From contig JAVCCZ010000211.1 in assembly GCA_030765265.1 (NCBI GenBank), positions 1 to 47,497 of the forward strand: a stretch of 47,497 nt of DNA, given 5' to 3'. Position 1 is the first letter of the stretch, and every line of letters starts with the position of its first letter. Under the pieces are notes generated by a model. It searched no databases. It worked only from the letters and a program-made list of their open reading frames with translations, and was not told the DNA's origin. Position numbers and translations under genes: made by a program. This document shows positions 8,601 through 14,640 of this stretch, piece after piece. Source of the stretch: Candidatus Erginobacter occultus (GTDB lineage Bacteria > Auribacterota > Erginobacteria > Erginobacterales > Erginobacteraceae).

Positions 8601-8840
8601 CTCCCCCTCGCCCTCCAGGGGGGGCCGCTCTGGGAGGGAATGGCCTGGACGATCATCGGGGGACTGCTCTTCGCCACCGTTCTTACCCTCGGCTACGTCC
8701 CGGTCCTCTATTCCCTTTTCTACAGGGTGAAATTCGCCAAGCCGATGAAATCGCAATCGCTATCGGGATCGAAGGTTCCGCCCGGCCCGGAAAGCCCGCC
8801 CGATGCCGATGCGGAAACCAAGCGAGCGGGGGAGGAGTAA
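5682..8840 (+). CDS. RND efflux transporter permease (AcrB/HAE1-like)
   Basis: A 1052-residue inner-membrane proton-driven pump of normal family length. It shows the duplicated RND plan. TM1 is LTVVFLIVILFGGISAYLGL, followed by the porter motif ATYFPGASPERVEQLVTDKLE and a block of TM2-6. TM4 carries the proton-relay segment IALGMLVDNAIVMSEDI, with Asp-Asn in place of the Asp-Asp of AcrB, as in many paralogues. A cytoplasmic link leads to TM7, the second porter domain, and a second TM block with GMVALAGIVINNAIVLID and GLLPLALQGGPLW. The C-terminal tail is short and hydrophilic. It is the last gene of the efflux operon. The substrate cannot be read from sequence; drug, lipid or metal export are all possible. 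The gene converges on panD with a 1-base gap. Confidence 0.93.
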   Translation: MKLTEIALKRSRLTVVFLIVILFGGISAYLGLPRSEDPEFIIRTALVATYFPGASPERVEQLVTDKLEQKIQELPELDHVSSESRTGVSLIFVEVQERYSDMRPIWRKLRDKVEDARPSLPEGISGPFVEDDFGDVFGIMIAITGDGFSQPELDGYGREVRKDLLLLENVARVEIVGNQEERIYIEFSNARLAELGLSPTELAEILESENIVLPGGYVNIGPDKVVVEPTGNYLDIEDLRNTVLRLSPLGRDRLIYLKDIAAVTRGSVEPPGTIVRFNGSPAVLLAVNMASGGNIIKLGELIDGFLQDRVEELPVGIDFHYAAFQPRYVREAINDFMVNLLQGVGAVLLVMLVFLGIRTGLVVAPLIPMTMLMTFMLMKYFGVSLQQVSIASLIIALGMLVDNAIVMSEDIMVRIQRGEERFAAAVASGRELAVPLLTSTLTTSAAFLAIFLAQSVVGEYCASLFIVVTMALISSWLLALTMIPLFCFWFIKVKRNQTPPDYRGRFYRGYRGFLHWLLVHRAWSLAVLVVVFLAVTRLMAFIPQIFFPPATRPQFMIDFRLPEGTHLMETYREMLPVEEFIAAREEVDNFSVYVGESSPRFYLSLDQEQSKENYAFFLVNCRELEGMDRLMEEVYRFITERSPNVNPVVKKLETGAPVGAPIQIRVAGRDISPRGVETIYRLSEEVKELLRETAGTLSVRDSWGSPIKKLYVRVDQARARRAGLSSRDIAVSLQTQLAGMEVTEFREADEIIPVEMRSTLANRTDLGKIEGMNVYSLLTGKAVPLLQIARPEFRSEVATIARRDRKRVMTVRCDLVPSRTASEVLAEIRPTLEELSRAWPAGYEVEFGGEFEEAEKANQSIMAQLPISAFIILMLLVWQFNSFRKTLIILITVPMGLIGAILGLFVTGSSFGFMPMLGMVALAGIVINNAIVLIDRIQLELEEGKTGQEAIVLAAQKRFRPILLTTVTTLCGLLPLALQGGPLWEGMAWTIIGGLLFATVLTLGYVPVLYSLFYRVKFAKPMKSQSLSGSKVPPGPESPPDADAETKRAGEE

Positions 8841-8841
8841 G

Positions 8842-9189
8842 TCAGCGGGAGAGGAAGCGGACGAAGCGGTTTTTCTCGTCAACCAGGATGCTGCGGGGAG
8901 TGATCGGGGAGTCGGTCAACTCGAAACCCATAATGATCACCTGGTCGCCGGTCTTGATCAGGTGGGCGGCGGCCCCGTTCATACAGATCGTCCCCGAGCC
9001 CCGCTCGCCCCGGATTACGTAGGTCTCGACCCGGGCCCCGTTGGTGTTATCGACTACCAGCACCTTCTCCCCGATCATCAGGCCGACCATCTCGATCAGG
9101 TCTTCGTCGATGGTGACGCTGCCGATGTAGTCGAGGTTAGCCTCGGTGACCGTGGCCCGGTGAATCTTCGATCTTAACAGCCATCTCAT
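8842..9189 (-). CDS. panD: Aspartate 1-decarboxylase
   Basis: A 115-residue pyruvoyl enzyme that makes beta-alanine from aspartate for pantothenate and CoA synthesis. It begins [20 protein letters not shown], followed by [11 protein letters not shown]. Self-cleavage should occur between Gly23 and Ser24, leaving the pyruvoyl group. Other family motifs are [15 protein letters not shown] and [12 protein letters not shown]. Length is typical (about 115-130). The reading frame stays open far upstream to 10005, but family similarity starts exactly at this ATG. No other pantothenate genes are nearby. It points toward the RND gene, and their stops are adjacent. Confidence 0.95.
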   Translation of the reverse strand: MRWLLRSKIHRATVTEANLDYIGSVTIDEDLIEMVGLMIGEKVLVVDNTNGARVETYVIRGERGSGTICMNGAAAHLIKTGDQVIIMGFELTDSPITPRSILVDEKNRFVRFLSR

Positions 9190-9269
9190 TGAATTATCCC
9201 TTGGGGGAAAATAGTAGATGCTACTGGTTCCGTATCTATTTGAAGAGGGGCAAGGTATCAAATGAATTC

Positions 9270-9305
9270 CGGGGACACAATACTTAATTCCCATACTTAA
9301 TTCCC
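9270..9305. repeat. Short repeat with two adjacent 13-bp copies
   Basis: CGGGGACACA is followed by ATACTTAATTCCC at 9280-9292 and again, immediately adjacent, at 9293-9305. The segment lies in the divergent gap between panD and the DUF456 gene. Sequence of this kind is, in my recollection, often seen near REP/IS200-type transposases, but no transposase is present here. It may be the footprint of a lost element. Confidence 0.45.
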
Positions 9306-9333
9306 GGAAAATAGACAGAGAGGAGAAGCGGGA

Positions 9334-9828
9334 ATGAGTATTACGGTCTCGATTATGATCTGGGTGGTGACCGGGGTTTTCTTCTTCGCCGGGCTGGCGG
9401 GTTCGGTGGTGCCGGGGATGCCGGGGCCGCCCCTGGTCTTTCTCGGGGCGATCTTCTACGGTCTCTTGACCGGCTTCGCCGATTTCGGCTGGACTGTCGT
9501 GCTGGTCCTGGGGGGCTTGGCCGCCCTCTCCCAGGCCCTCGATTATCTCGCTTCCGCTTACGGGGCGAAGCGGTTCGGGGGGAGCAAGTGGGGGATAGGC
9601 GGCTCGATCTGCGGCGGGGTGCTCGGATTGGTCTTCTTCTCCCTTCCCGGGATGATCGTCGGCCTCTTCGCCGGGGCGGTGCTCCTGGAACTCTGGCCGG
9701 GACGTCAAGGCGGACTGGCCTCCCTCAAGGTTGGCGGGGGGAGCCTGCTTGGCTTCCTCGGCGGCACCCTGCTCAAGCTGGTCTTCGCCCTGGCGATGAT
9801 CGGGATCTTTGGCTACGCGGTCTGGTAA
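9334..9828 (+). CDS. DUF456 family membrane protein
   Basis: A 164-residue integral membrane protein, nearly all hydrophobic, with about four or five helices and many Gly pairs. The family pattern is clear: a first helix ending [23 protein letters not shown], a central helix followed by [20 protein letters not shown], then [20 protein letters not shown] and a last Gly-rich hairpin. The biochemical role of DUF456 is not established. Start ATG 9334 follows AGAGGAGAAG. It stands alone between panD and the carbamoyltransferase gene. Confidence 0.85.
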   Translation: MSITVSIMIWVVTGVFFFAGLAGSVVPGMPGPPLVFLGAIFYGLLTGFADFGWTVVLVLGGLAALSQALDYLASAYGAKRFGGSKWGIGGSICGGVLGLVFFSLPGMIVGLFAGAVLLELWPGRQGGLASLKVGGGSLLGFLGGTLLKLVFALAMIGIFGYAVW

Positions 9829-9931
9829 TTCCGAATTATTATTTTCCTTGACTTCCGCGTTTGGGTGGCTTAAGGTCTTCGGGCTGCGCCCAAAATAACC
9901 AAGGGTGAACACCAAATCAGGAGGATTTGAA

Positions 9932-11002
9932 ATGGGAAAGTTGTTAGGCAAGGATTTAATCTGTACCCAGGAATGGTCGAAGGAGGATCTGGACCGGATC
10001 TTCAAGCTGGCCTTTGAGATGAAGCAGGACCGCTTCGGGGAGAAATATCTGAATATCCTCTACCGGAAGCAGTTCTTTATGTTCTTCTTCAACCCCTCGG
10101 TCCGGACCCGGCAGTCTTTCGAAGCCGCTTCCACCGAACTCGGCGCCCACGCCCAGTTCCTGGAGCCGAAAGCGATGCGGCTGAAGACCGCCAAGTCGGC
10201 CGGGGAGACGATCGAGGACGCCGCCCAGGTGATGGACCGCTACGCCTACGGGCTGGGGATCCGGATGCTGGAGAACAAGGTTACCTATTACGGAGAAGGC
10301 GATTCGCTTATTCGGGAGTACGCCAAGTACACCAAGATGCCGATCATCTCGATGGCCCACGACAAGTTCCATCCCTGCCAGGGGGTGGCCGATATTATGG
10401 GCTGGATCGAGTGGCTGGCCGAGGCCGGCAAGCAGAAGACCGGTTCCCTGGCCACGGAGTTCGACTCCGACGGCCTGGTCGGAAAGAAGCTTTTGATCAC
10501 CTGGTCCCAGGGCGCGCTCTGCCGCTCGCTCTGTTCGGTCCAGGAAGCCGCCCTGCTCGCGGGGCGCTACGGGATGGACGTGACCATCGCCCACCCGGAG
10601 GGATACGAATTTGACCCCGACGTGATCAAGGCCACCCGGGAGAACTGCGAGGCCCGGGGCCAGGAGTTCACCGTCACCCAGGATCCGGAAGCCGGTTACG
10701 AGGGGGCCCACGTGGTCTACTCCCGGAACTGGATGAGCTCCGAGGCCTACCAGGACGGGGAACTGAAGAAGGAGGAGGAGATCGCCAAGGCCCAGAAGTA
10801 CACCGACTGGACCTGTACCGCCGCCCGGATGAAACGGACCGACAACGGGATCTTCACCCACCCGATGCCGATCGACCGGGGAGCCGAGGTCGAGGACGCG
10901 GTGGCCAGCGGCCCCAACTCCTGCATCTTCGACGTGGCCGAAAACCGCCTCCACGGCCAGAAAGCGATTATGGCCGCCACGATGGCCGGATTCCTGGATT
11001 AA
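9932..11002 (+). CDS. YgeW-like (knotted) carbamoyltransferase
   Basis: A 356-residue cytoplasmic enzyme of the aspartate/ornithine carbamoyltransferase superfamily. The carbamoyl-phosphate loop is [13 protein letters not shown] (Ser56, Arg58, Thr59, Arg60; Val57 where most members have Thr or Gly). HPCQ at 147-150 follows. The second half recalls E. coli YgeW closely: [18 protein letters not shown], then DWTCTAARM. The substrate-side motif is HPMPIDRG rather than the HCLPA type of YgeW and ornithine enzymes, so the amine substrate probably differs. ATG 9932 follows AGGAGG; a GTG nine codons upstream lacks such a site. Carbamate kinase and a PLP enzyme follow. The reaction may run in the catabolic, phosphorolytic direction (inference). 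Confidence 0.85.
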   Translation: MGKLLGKDLICTQEWSKEDLDRIFKLAFEMKQDRFGEKYLNILYRKQFFMFFFNPSVRTRQSFEAASTELGAHAQFLEPKAMRLKTAKSAGETIEDAAQVMDRYAYGLGIRMLENKVTYYGEGDSLIREYAKYTKMPIISMAHDKFHPCQGVADIMGWIEWLAEAGKQKTGSLATEFDSDGLVGKKLLITWSQGALCRSLCSVQEAALLAGRYGMDVTIAHPEGYEFDPDVIKATRENCEARGQEFTVTQDPEAGYEGAHVVYSRNWMSSEAYQDGELKKEEEIAKAQKYTDWTCTAARMKRTDNGIFTHPMPIDRGAEVEDAVASGPNSCIFDVAENRLHGQKAIMAATMAGFLD

Positions 11003-11023
11003 GCGTCAATTTTCGGGAGTCAA

Positions 11024-11055
11024 GGCGGCGCGGGGAACCAAAGCCCCGCGCCGCC
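11024..11055 (+). terminator. Perfect 12-bp GC hairpin between carbamoyltransferase and carbamate kinase genes
   Basis: GGCGGCGCGGGG (11024-11035) pairs perfectly with CCCCGCGCCGCC (11044-11055) around an 8-base A-rich loop. No U-tract follows, and the kinase ribosome site is 24 bases on. It is more likely an attenuator or an mRNA-stability element setting the expression ratio than a full terminator. Confidence 0.5.
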
Positions 11056-11092
11056 GGCCCTCCGGCAATTCAATACCAGAAGGAGTAATAAA

Positions 11093-12067
11093 ATGAGGAA
11101 ATCTATCGTTATCGCCCTCGGCGGGAACGCCATCAAGCAGGCGGATGAAAAAGGCACCGCCGAAGAACAGCGACACAATGTCGCCACCACCTGCCGCCAG
11201 CTGGTCAGTATGCTCAAATACGGCCACCGGCTGGTGATCACCCACGGTAACGGCCCCCAGGCCGGCAACCTTTTGATCCAGCAGGAAGCCGGGGTCGCCG
11301 AAGTGCCGGCCCAGCCGCTGGATATCGTCGGGGCGATGACCCAGGGCCAGGTCGGCTATATGTTCCAGCAGATCCTCCAGAATATGCTCTGGGAGGAGCG
11401 GCTCTCCCTCCCGGTGGTCTCGATCGTCAACCAGGTCCTGGTCAGCGAGGACGATCCCGACTACCAGGACCCATCGAAGCCGGTCGGGCCCTTCTACACC
11501 AAGGAAGAGGCCGCCACGCTCAAGATTGAGCGGCCGGATTACATCATCAAGGAAGTCAAACCCGAGAACGTCGAGCGGCGCTTCCGGAGGGTGGTTCCCT
11601 CGCCCGAGCCGCTGCGGAACATCGAGTACCTGGCGATCCGCCGGATGGTCGATGCCGGGATCGTGGTCGTCGCTTCCGGCGGCGGCGGGGTTCCGGTGAT
11701 CTTCGACAAGGACAAGAATCTCAAAGGGACCGCCGCCGTGATCGACAAGGACAAGGCGGGCGAGGTTCTGGCCACCGTGGTCGGGGCCGACGTCTTTATG
11801 GTCCTGACCGACGTCGATCACGCCAAGATCAACTTCGGCAAGCCCGACGAGAAGAACGTCGGCTGCGTCGGTTACTCGGAGATGCGGAAACTGGCCGCCG
11901 AAGGACACTTCAAGGCCGGTTCGATGGGCCCCAAGGTTGAGGCCTGTCTCCGCTTCATCGAGTGGGGCGGCCAGAAGGCGATCATCACCAGCCTCGACAA
12001 GGCGATCGCCGCCCTGATGGACCAGTCGGGAACGAGAATCGTCCCCGATGTGGGCTGCTCGGTATAA
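11093..12067 (+). CDS. arcC: Carbamate kinase
   Basis: A 324-residue cytoplasmic kinase of the amino-acid-kinase fold. It converts carbamoyl phosphate and ADP to ATP and carbamate, which breaks down to ammonia and CO2. Motifs in order are the N-terminal IVIALGGNAIKQ, ITHGNGPQAGNLL, SIVNQVLV, VVASGGGGVPVI, a lysine-rich IDKDKAGEVLATVVGADVFMVLTDVD, and GSMGPKVEACLRFIE. Length is normal. ATG 11093 follows AGAAGGAG. No arginine deiminase (arcA) is near. Its partner is therefore the YgeW-like carbamoyltransferase, forming an ATP-yielding module with a substrate other than citrulline-from-arginine (inference). Confidence 0.93.
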   Translation: MRKSIVIALGGNAIKQADEKGTAEEQRHNVATTCRQLVSMLKYGHRLVITHGNGPQAGNLLIQQEAGVAEVPAQPLDIVGAMTQGQVGYMFQQILQNMLWEERLSLPVVSIVNQVLVSEDDPDYQDPSKPVGPFYTKEEAATLKIERPDYIIKEVKPENVERRFRRVVPSPEPLRNIEYLAIRRMVDAGIVVVASGGGGVPVIFDKDKNLKGTAAVIDKDKAGEVLATVVGADVFMVLTDVDHAKINFGKPDEKNVGCVGYSEMRKLAAEGHFKAGSMGPKVEACLRFIEWGGQKAIITSLDKAIAALMDQSGTRIVPDVGCSV

Positions 12068-12113
12068 GGTCGTACTCTTTCGCAGCCTTGTTCAGTCACA
12101 ACAAGAAAAACTG

Positions 12114-12179
12114 ACGAGTACGTGAACGAGTACGAGAACGTGTACGTGTAAATATACGGGCACGTGAACGTGAACGTAA
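12114..12179. repeat. Eleven-unit hexamer array (ACGNNN)n
   Basis: Between arcC and the PLP-enzyme gene lie eleven consecutive hexamers in perfect register: ACGAGT, ACGTGA, ACGAGT, ACGAGA, ACGTGT, ACGTGT, AAATAT, ACGGGC, ACGTGA, ACGTGA, ACGTAA. Ten of the eleven begin ACG. It is followed within 3 bases by a strong hairpin. No ORF or start signal uses it. Confidence 0.8.
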
Positions 12180-12181
12180 TT

Positions 12182-12221
12182 GCTCGGGGCGGGGAGAAAT
12201 TTCCCCGCCCCGAGCTTGTTT
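12182..12221 (+). terminator. Strong hairpin with T-rich tail just before the PLP-enzyme gene
   Basis: GCTCGGGGCGGGGA pairs with TCCCCGCCCCGAGC (14-bp stem) and is followed by TTGTTT. This is a good intrinsic terminator for arcC, but it ends only 5 bases before the next start (ATG 12227). It may therefore act as an attenuator, or the ribosome may bind within its 3' arm. Confidence 0.65.
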
Positions 12222-12226
12222 AAGAG

Positions 12227-13462
12227 ATGATTATGAAAGAGAAGATCCGGGGAATGAAGTGCGTCCATTGCGGGACCGAGTATGCTTGCTCGGGGATGCA
12301 GTATATCTGCGACAGCTGCGGCTGTAATTTCGAGGTTCTCTACGATTACGGAGCGATCCGGAAAACCCTGACCCGGGAAAGCCTGGCCGGGGATAAGAAT
12401 TATTCCGTCTGGCGTTACTGGGATCTTCTTCCCCTCGCCGACCGCTCCCACATTATGCCCCTCCAGATCGGCTGGACCCCGCTCTATCGGGCCGACCGCC
12501 TGGAGAAGAAGTTGGGCCTGAAAGCCCTCTACTTAAAGGACGACGGGCGCAACCCCAGCGGATCGTTCAAGGACCGGGCCAGCTCGGTGGCGATCTGTAA
12601 GGCCCTTGAACTCGGTTTCCCGACCATCGCCGGCGCCTCCACCGGGAACGCCGCCTCTTCCAGCGCCTGCCTCGGGGCCAGCCTGGGGATCAGCCCGGTG
12701 ATCTTCGTCCCGGCGGCCGCCCCCGAGGCCAAGGTGGCCCAGTTGCTGGTCTTCGGGGCCACGGTTTACGCGGTTAACGGCACCTACGACGACGCCTTTG
12801 ACCTCTGCACCGAGGTCTGCCTGGAGTACGGCTGGTTCAACCGGAACACCGGTTACAACCCCTATACCCGGGAGGGGAAGAAGACCGTCTCCTTCGAGAT
12901 CTGCGAGCAGCTCGGCTGGGAAGTTCCCGATACTGTTCTGGTCCCGGTCGGGGACGGGAATATCATCACCGGGGTCTGGAAGGGGTTCAAGGACCTCCTC
13001 GGGGTCGGTCTGATCGACCGCCTCCCCCGGCTGATCGCCGTCCAGTCCGAGAAGAGTTCCTCGGTGGTGGACGCTATCCTCTCCGGGAAGCCGGTCTGCC
13101 CGGTCGCGGCCACCACGGTCGCCGACAGCATCTCGGTCGATCTTCCCCGCGACGGTGAGGCGGCGGTCAAGGCGGCCGGGGAATCGGAGGGAACCGGCAT
13201 ACTGGTCAGCGACGAGGCGATCCTGAATTCCATCCTGACCATCGCCCGGGGCGCCGGCGTCTTCGCCGAACCGGCCGGGGCCACCGCTTACGCCGGCCTG
13301 GAGAAGATGCGGTCGGAGGGGACGATCACCGACGACGAGACGGTGGTCTGCCTGGTGACCGGCAATGGGCTGAAAGACGTCAAGTCGGCGATCCGGGTCG
13401 CCGGTTCCCCAACCCCGCTCGAGCCCAGCCTCGACGCCTTCCGCGCCGCCCGCCGGCCATAA
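12227..13462 (+). CDS. thrC: Threonine synthase-like PLP enzyme with N-terminal zinc knuckle
   Basis: A 411-residue cytoplasmic beta-family PLP enzyme. Residues 12-31 hold two Cys-x2-Cys pairs (Cys12/15 and Cys28/31), the zinc-knuckle start common in one threonine synthase branch. Then come GWTPLYRADRLE, the PLP lysine in NPSGSFKDRA (Lys115), the phosphate loop ASTGNAASS, VGDGNIITGVWKGF and CLVTGNGLKD near the end. Threonine synthase converts O-phosphohomoserine to threonine. The family also includes diaminopropionate ammonia-lyase (YgeX), which neighbours ygeW in E. coli. Its place after a YgeW-like enzyme and arcC leaves a catabolic lyase role open. I favour threonine synthase from the overall motifs. 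A second ATG lies at 12233. Confidence 0.8.
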   Translation: MIMKEKIRGMKCVHCGTEYACSGMQYICDSCGCNFEVLYDYGAIRKTLTRESLAGDKNYSVWRYWDLLPLADRSHIMPLQIGWTPLYRADRLEKKLGLKALYLKDDGRNPSGSFKDRASSVAICKALELGFPTIAGASTGNAASSSACLGASLGISPVIFVPAAAPEAKVAQLLVFGATVYAVNGTYDDAFDLCTEVCLEYGWFNRNTGYNPYTREGKKTVSFEICEQLGWEVPDTVLVPVGDGNIITGVWKGFKDLLGVGLIDRLPRLIAVQSEKSSSVVDAILSGKPVCPVAATTVADSISVDLPRDGEAAVKAAGESEGTGILVSDEAILNSILTIARGAGVFAEPAGATAYAGLEKMRSEGTITDDETVVCLVTGNGLKDVKSAIRVAGSPTPLEPSLDAFRAARRP

Positions 13463-13463
13463 G

Positions 13464-13724
13464 CTATCGGCTCTCCCGGAGATATCTTTCCTGGATCCAT
13501 TCCCGGATCATCGGTTGGTAGCGCTGTTTTTTTCTGGCGGCCAGCTCTTTAATCCCGACTATCAGCTCGGGCTCCATCCGCAGCGTCACCATCTTTTTTC
13601 TGGGGATATCGATCTTTGTCTTTACCGGCTGGTCGAAGTCGAAATAATCTGTGGCGTCTTGCTCATCCCAGAATTCCGATTCCTCCGCCAACGACCGGGA
13701 ATTTGGCCGGGTTTCCTTTTTCAT
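13464..13724 (-). CDS. CopG/BrnA-type antitoxin
   Basis: An 86-residue antitoxin. The N-terminal half has the toxin-binding pattern of the CopG-antitoxin family (SLAEESEFWDEQDATDYFDF). The C-terminal half is a ribbon-helix-helix-like DNA-binding segment (KMVTLRMEPELIVGIKELAARK, then YQPMIREWIQERYL). Its ATG overlaps the stop of the BrnT-like gene by 4 bases (ATGA), so the two are translationally coupled, in the toxin-first order usual for brnTA. It would neutralise the toxin and repress the shared promoter at 14018-14045. The stop lies one base from the stop of the converging threonine-synthase-like gene. Confidence 0.85.
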   Translation of the reverse strand: MKKETRPNSRSLAEESEFWDEQDATDYFDFDQPVKTKIDIPRKKMVTLRMEPELIVGIKELAARKKQRYQPMIREWIQERYLRESR

Positions 13725-14011
13725 CGTCGGTACCTCTTCTTCTCGGCGTCGCTCATCGCCCGGGCGGTAATTACCCGGGCAATGGAATTTTGCTCCATAA
13801 CAAAAATTACCGTTATATATTTTCCGGAAAAAGTTCGACCCAGGGCGGCATACCGCCATCGTGACCGAATTTCCCGCCGGGAACGAACAATCAGCGGCCG
13901 ATCTTCCCGGTTGATGAATACCTCGGTTATCTCAGAAAACACCAGACCGTGTTTGGCGGCGATCTTTTCTTTGATCTCCCGGTTAGCCGGATAGACCGCT
14001 TCAATTCTCAT
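13721..14011 (-). CDS. brnT: BrnT-family (DUF497) toxin
   Basis: A 96-residue basic protein of the BrnT/RelE-like ribonuclease toxin family. Family features are the N-terminal AAKHGLVFSEITEVF, then RYAALGRTFSGKYITVIFV and the C-terminal signature RVITARAMSDAEKKRYRR. BrnT cleaves RNA and is neutralised by its cognate antitoxin, here the overlapping CopG-type gene. The start is ATG with no visible ribosome site. The predicted -10 box ends only 6 bases upstream, so the message may be leaderless. Local GC is lower than in neighbouring genes, as often seen in mobile toxin-antitoxin modules. Confidence 0.88.
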   Translation of the reverse strand: MRIEAVYPANREIKEKIAAKHGLVFSEITEVFINREDRPLIVRSRREIRSRWRYAALGRTFSGKYITVIFVMEQNSIARVITARAMSDAEKKRYRR

Positions 14012-14017
14012 AAAGAC

Positions 14018-14045
14018 AATATAACAGACAAATATATTATGTCAA
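14018..14045 (-). promoter_or_regulatory. Strong sigma-70 promoter and operator-like palindrome of the toxin-antitoxin pair
   Basis: On the minus strand TTGACA (14040-14045) is followed after 16 bases by TATATT (14018-14023). An imperfect inverted repeat (GACATAATATA near 14032-14042 and TATATTGTC near 14015-14023) spans it, as expected for autorepression. The start point would fall at about 14011-14012, that is, at the toxin ATG. Confidence 0.65.
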
Positions 14046-14112
14046 TACAAATGTATTTCCTGAATATTACATCTTCGGTGATACGGATGCCGGCTGTCGC
14101 GGCCTATCCTGG

Positions 14113-14422
14113 ATGAGACTGGCGTACCAGGCAAATGAGAATGGACGACGACTCGGTGTAAAAATTACCCAAAGGGAAAACCAGGTTTTCCCGGAGAGAT
14201 ACCATTCCGGATTATGATGTGGCACCCCGTTGGGGTGCAGGAGGGGGTGAGAGATAATTGCGGGTATCCCGGGGTTGTACCCCGGGCTATGATGTGGGAC
14301 GCCGTTGGCGTCCTTGCCGTTCACCCCAAAGGGGTGATACATCGTAACCCGGCGAGAATCGCCGGGATATCCTTTGAGCGAATGCGGAGTGAGTCTCATT
14401 TGGAATGGGATGCCAGTCTCAT
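14113..14422. repeat. 310-bp element: imperfect terminal inverted repeats enclosing six hairpins
   Basis: Most of the 629-bp gene-free stretch 14012-14640 is taken by this element. The ends share ATGAGACTGGC and AAATGAGA in inverted orientation (14113-14140 and 14394-14422). Inside are six perfect hairpins at 14174-14192, 14222-14238, 14268-14286, 14297-14313, 14321-14337 and 14348-14366. The last five have 3-base loops (gtt, tgt, gtt, aaa, gaa) and 7-8 bp stems such as GCACCCC/GGGGTGC. No ORF is credible. Between 14508 and 14640 I see no further structure apart from the end of the permease gene. Confidence 0.7.
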
Positions 14423-14449
14423 TGAAGTCGGGACGCGACACCGGCCAGA

Positions 14450-14507
14450 GTAGCACAGGAATTCTTGCCTGTGGCCAAGCTTCCACAGACAGGAATGTCC
14501 GTGCTAC
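14450..14507. repeat. 25-bp near-perfect palindrome (GTAGCACAGG...CCTGTG type)
   Basis: The arm at 14450-14474 (GTAGCACAGGAATTCTTGCC plus TGTGG) and the arm at 14483-14507 are inverted copies with three mismatches, separated by an 8-base loop. It could fold into a long hairpin in RNA or DNA. It resembles a REP/BIME-type repeat that I recall from several PVC-group and related genomes; only the palindrome itself is seen here. Confidence 0.7.
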
Positions 14508-14640
14508 CTTCTTCTCGTCCGGACTGGAATCAGTTCAAGGTGAAATATTCAGGTATTTATACTCGGTTCCGGAGCATAATAACCCAAAGTATGGAACGGA
14601 TGGGGGAAACCGGAACTTCCAATCCGGTAAGGGCGGCGGA

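Noticed and set aside
9190-10005. N-terminal extension of panD by about 270 codons.
   Set aside because: The extension crosses the DUF456 gene in antisense and has no recognisable domain. The PanD family begins at the internal ATG (9189).
12114-12179. Hexamer array considered as a CRISPR array or plasmid-type iterons.
   Set aside because: Units are 6 bases without spacers, no Cas or Rep gene is near, and there is no origin-like A/T-rich region.
14012-14640. A possible hidden gene in the 629-bp gap.
   Set aside because: All frames are short, overlap palindromes and lack ribosome sites. Palindromic repeat elements explain the sequence better.
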